7,646 nt of DNA from Nitrospirota bacterium (GTDB lineage Bacteria; Nitrospirota; Nitrospiria; Nitrospirales; UBA8639), in the NCBI GenBank assembly GCA_029865515.1, contig JAOUGQ010000133.1, positions 1 to 7,646 on the forward strand. Direction: 5' to 3'. A program made the position numbers and the translations under genes. The notes below the pieces were generated by a model. That model did not search any database and was not told the DNA's origin. It was given only the letters and a program-made list of their open reading frames with translations. Each line of letters starts with the position of its first letter. Within the stretch, counting starts at the first letter, position 1. Positions 6,003 to 7,646 of this stretch are shown one piece after another.

Positions 6003-7067
6003 ATGTGGGTTTGTCCGAAAAATAGTATTTTAACGCTTGCCATCACCTTAGGGTTACTCATTGCTTCGGGATGTAGTGGCCATTCGGTCCGATATGGAGC
6101 AAACTCGGAGGGGGATGGGATGGCATCGAGTGATGATGGAACAGACAATGCCACTGCTCGGATCATGAGTCAAGCCAACGGGTCCGGTGGGGGAAGCAGA
6201 ATAAATGGGGGATCCGTGGAGGGAGCCAATCCATATCTGCGCTCAAATAGCGTGGACTCTGAAGGGGCAACCAATTCGGCGAACACAACCTCAATGAATA
6301 CGGAGGCGATCGAAGGAGTGGATGGAACATCGACCCCGGGTAGTGCCAACTATGGGCATAATTATGACGGTGTGAACGGATCAGGGCCCAATCACGGGCC
6401 TGTTTCTGGCTTTGGGAATGGGTTGGCATCGAGTAGCAACCCTGATCCGGAAAGCTGGGCGAATGCCTACTTAGGAAACGGTCATAGCAGTCAGGAGTTT
6501 TATGGGGATCCATCAAAAGCCGGGATATCCTATGAAGGGGTGAATCCCTCGACATGGGCAGAAAATTATGAGAAAGAAAATGGTGGTCCTTCCCCCGAAT
6601 ATGTCAATCCCGATATGAGCATTGCCCACGCCAATGGGCATCAAGGAGGGGGCTCTGTCGGAATCGGGAAAGCCAATGGGGATGAGTCAGTATTTGAGAC
6701 AAGTTTTGGGAATGCCATGGGTATGCAAGCAGGCAAGGTGCAAGACATTTACTTTGCCTTTGACAGTTGGAGTATCTCTGGCGATGCAGCCAAATATCTG
6801 GAGGAAGGGGCGCAATGGTTACAAGCGAATCCTGGTAAAGCGTTAACCATTGAGGGGCACTGTGACCAAAGGGGGACGCAGGACTATAACCTGGTGCTTG
6901 GCCAGAAGCGGGCAGAAGCGGCACGGGAGTATTTGGTCAATCTGGGTGTGCAACCCGATCGGATTAAAATTGTCTCCTATGGAAAAGAGCGGCCATTCTG
7001 CCAAAATGACAGTGAAGATTGCTTCCAGGAAAATCGGCGTAATCATATGGTCGTTCGGGTGAATTAA
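6003..7067 (+). CDS. Pal-like OmpA-domain outer-membrane lipoprotein with long linker
   Basis: 354 residues. A lipoprotein signal peptide ends in LLIASGC, making Cys24 the lipidated residue; no Asp follows it, so outer-membrane sorting is expected. Residues 25-245 are a low-complexity linker rich in Asn, Gly and Ser with two similar motifs, PESWANAY (149-156) and PSTWAENY (182-189). Residues 246-354 are an OmpA/Pal peptidoglycan-binding domain: VQDIYFAFDSWSI, IEGHCDQRGTQDYN (EGHCD at 284-288), LGQKRAEAAREYL, VSYGKERP and NRR (344-346). The Asp and Arg of these motifs are the ones that bind diaminopimelate in the family. Two Cys in FCQNDSEDCF may form a loop disulfide. Ordinary Pal is about 170 residues with a short linker, so this one could reach much further through the periplasm. 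No tolB or ybgF gene adjoins it; it sits alone between its own leader and a strong terminator. A non-Tol OmpA-type anchor is the alternative to true Pal. Confidence 0.87.
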   Translation: MWVCPKNSILTLAITLGLLIASGCSGHSVRYGANSEGDGMASSDDGTDNATARIMSQANGSGGGSRINGGSVEGANPYLRSNSVDSEGATNSANTTSMNTEAIEGVDGTSTPGSANYGHNYDGVNGSGPNHGPVSGFGNGLASSSNPDPESWANAYLGNGHSSQEFYGDPSKAGISYEGVNPSTWAENYEKENGGPSPEYVNPDMSIAHANGHQGGGSVGIGKANGDESVFETSFGNAMGMQAGKVQDIYFAFDSWSISGDAAKYLEEGAQWLQANPGKALTIEGHCDQRGTQDYNLVLGQKRAEAAREYLVNLGVQPDRIKIVSYGKERPFCQNDSEDCFQENRRNHMVVRVN

Positions 7068-7083
7068 GGATCCCATCTCAATA

Positions 7084-7099
7084 AGACCCTCAGGGGTCT
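7084..7099 (+). repeat. Small hairpin after the Pal-like gene
   Basis: AGACCC-TCAG-GGGTCT, a 6-base perfect stem with a tetraloop, 16 bases after the stop and 4 bases before the main terminator stem. It may help protect or terminate the transcript. Confidence 0.4.
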
Positions 7100-7103
7100 A
7101 CTT

Positions 7104-7141
7104 AAAAAGAGGATGCGAAGCGCTCGCATCCTCTTTTTTTT
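7104..7141 (+). terminator. Strong rho-independent terminator
   Basis: A 15-base perfect stem (7104-7118 with 7124-7138), whose core is GAGGATGCGA / TCGCATCCTC, carries a 5-base AGCGC loop and ends in a run of eight T (7134-7141). An A run on the other side means it could also stop leftward transcription. It closes the Pal-like gene, whose stop is 37 bases upstream. Confidence 0.93.
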
Positions 7142-7405
7142 ACTCGAGGAAATTGGGCATGTTGAGCAAAAAATATTTACCAAAACTACCAGAAAGCCCC
7201 ACCAGGAAAGGTGGGGAGGAATGGCAGCCCGGAGCGGAGGGAAGCGAAGGCAAAAAGTTTTTTGAGGAGGAGCCCCGCCTGGGAGGGCAGGGTTCTTCAC
7301 TGCAACGCCAGCTAATGATTGGTTCTTCAATGCCTATGATTCTGCCTGGCAAATCTTGCACCGGTTTTTAAGGAGTGGTACAGTCACCGCGCTTACCTGT
7401 GCGAT
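7142..7405. other. Gene-poor, purine-rich interval before the tRNA
   Basis: No supported gene; a 72-codon frame from 7153 has low-complexity content and no ribosome site. The part from about 7190 to 7290 is strongly purine-rich on the plus strand and contains a hairpin CCCCACC-AGGAAA-GGTGGGG (7197-7216) and a GC-rich CCCCGCC...GGGCAGGG stretch. GGTTCTTCA occurs at about 7290 and again at about 7320. It resembles a degraded or dispersed intergenic element, but that is inference. Confidence 0.4.
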
Positions 7406-7494
7406 GCCGGAGTGGCGGAATAGGCAGACGCAAGGGACTTAAAATCCCTCGGGCTTACAAGCTCGTACCGGTTCGACCCCGGTCTCCGGCACCA
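7406..7494 (+). tRNA. tRNA-Leu (anticodon UAA)
   Basis: The acceptor stem GCCGGAG (7406-7412) pairs with CTCCGGC (7484-7490), followed by discriminator A and an encoded CCA (7492-7494). The anticodon stem AGGGA / TCCCT flanks the loop CTTAAAA with anticodon TAA at 7440-7442. A long variable arm and the T loop TTCGACC make it a class II tRNA, as expected for leucine. It reads UUA and, by wobble, UUG codons. Confidence 0.96.
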
Positions 7495-7646
7495 TCTCTT
7501 TCTCCTCCTCCTATTTCGCCATCCCCCTCTCTCTGGTTGTTCCTACTTTTCCAGATTGAAGTTTCCCGAGGCTGGCAAAATCCTCAGTTTCCTTGTGTGA
7601 CAGAACGTTTTTACCCATTGGGTAAGGTCTGCTCGGTCTCGCGTAT

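Noticed and set aside
6163..6924. Long minus-strand frames under the Pal-like gene
   Set aside because: Antisense shadows of a well-supported coding region: Pro/Ser/His-rich translations with no ribosome sites.
7406..7494. tRNA-Leu 3' end as an attachment site for an integrated element
   Set aside because: No integrase gene and no second copy of the tRNA 3' end are visible in the 152 bases downstream.
7611..7625. TTACCC-ATT-GGGTAA hairpin near the right edge
   Set aside because: A short 6-base stem without a T tract or gene context; likely chance.
7511..7645. Minus-strand frame open from the right edge (about 44 codons, ending in TAG at 7513-7511), possible C-terminus of an outside gene
   Set aside because: Too short and without recognisable motifs; chance is equally likely at this length. 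The sequence to the right of the window would settle it.

Overview
The window reads as chromosomal DNA of a diderm (Gram-negative) bacterium of moderate GC content. The outer-membrane evidence is a Pal/OmpA-type lipoprotein. The mix of a PutA-like enzyme, a ClpS-like adaptor, a UDP-sugar epimerase and an exported protein with a Cys-Gly-Thr-Trp-Gln-Trp motif would fit Nitrospirota, for example a lower-GC marine Nitrospira. That assignment is inference only. I see no phage genes, transposase, CRISPR array or plasmid functions.

Left part, minus strand (1-2955): three genes point leftwards and could form one transcript. From upstream to downstream they are a dienelactone-hydrolase-fold protein (2845-2024), an exported protein of unknown function that appears frameshifted (1938-779), and the start of a proline-catabolic PutA-type enzyme (698 to beyond position 1). 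The gaps are 85 and 80 bases and hold no obvious terminator. A good sigma-70-type promoter (2955-2926, minus) lies upstream of the hydrolase-like gene. That protein has lost all three usual catalytic residues.

Middle (3112-4311): a doubtful small minus-strand ORF (3438-3112) sits back to back with a plus-strand gene (3462-3968). The plus-strand gene encodes a short sigma-factor-like helical segment joined to a long lysine-rich, histone-H1-like tail. Converging on it is a minus-strand ClpS-like adaptor (4311-4009) with a changed N-degron pocket.

Right part, plus strand (4580-7494): an extended-SDR nucleotide-sugar epimerase close to UDP-glucuronate 4-epimerases (4580-5602) is followed by a hairpin-bearing gap. 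Next comes a Pal-like OmpA-domain lipoprotein with an unusually long Asn/Gly/Ser-rich linker (6003-7067), closed by a very strong intrinsic terminator. A purine-rich, hairpin-containing gap then leads to a complete tRNA-Leu(UAA) with encoded CCA.

Taken together the region is mostly housekeeping and cell-envelope functions rather than one coherent new system. The most unusual items are the sigma-like/H1-like chimeric protein, the catalytically dead hydrolase, the frameshifted exported protein, the ClpS variant and the long-linker Pal.
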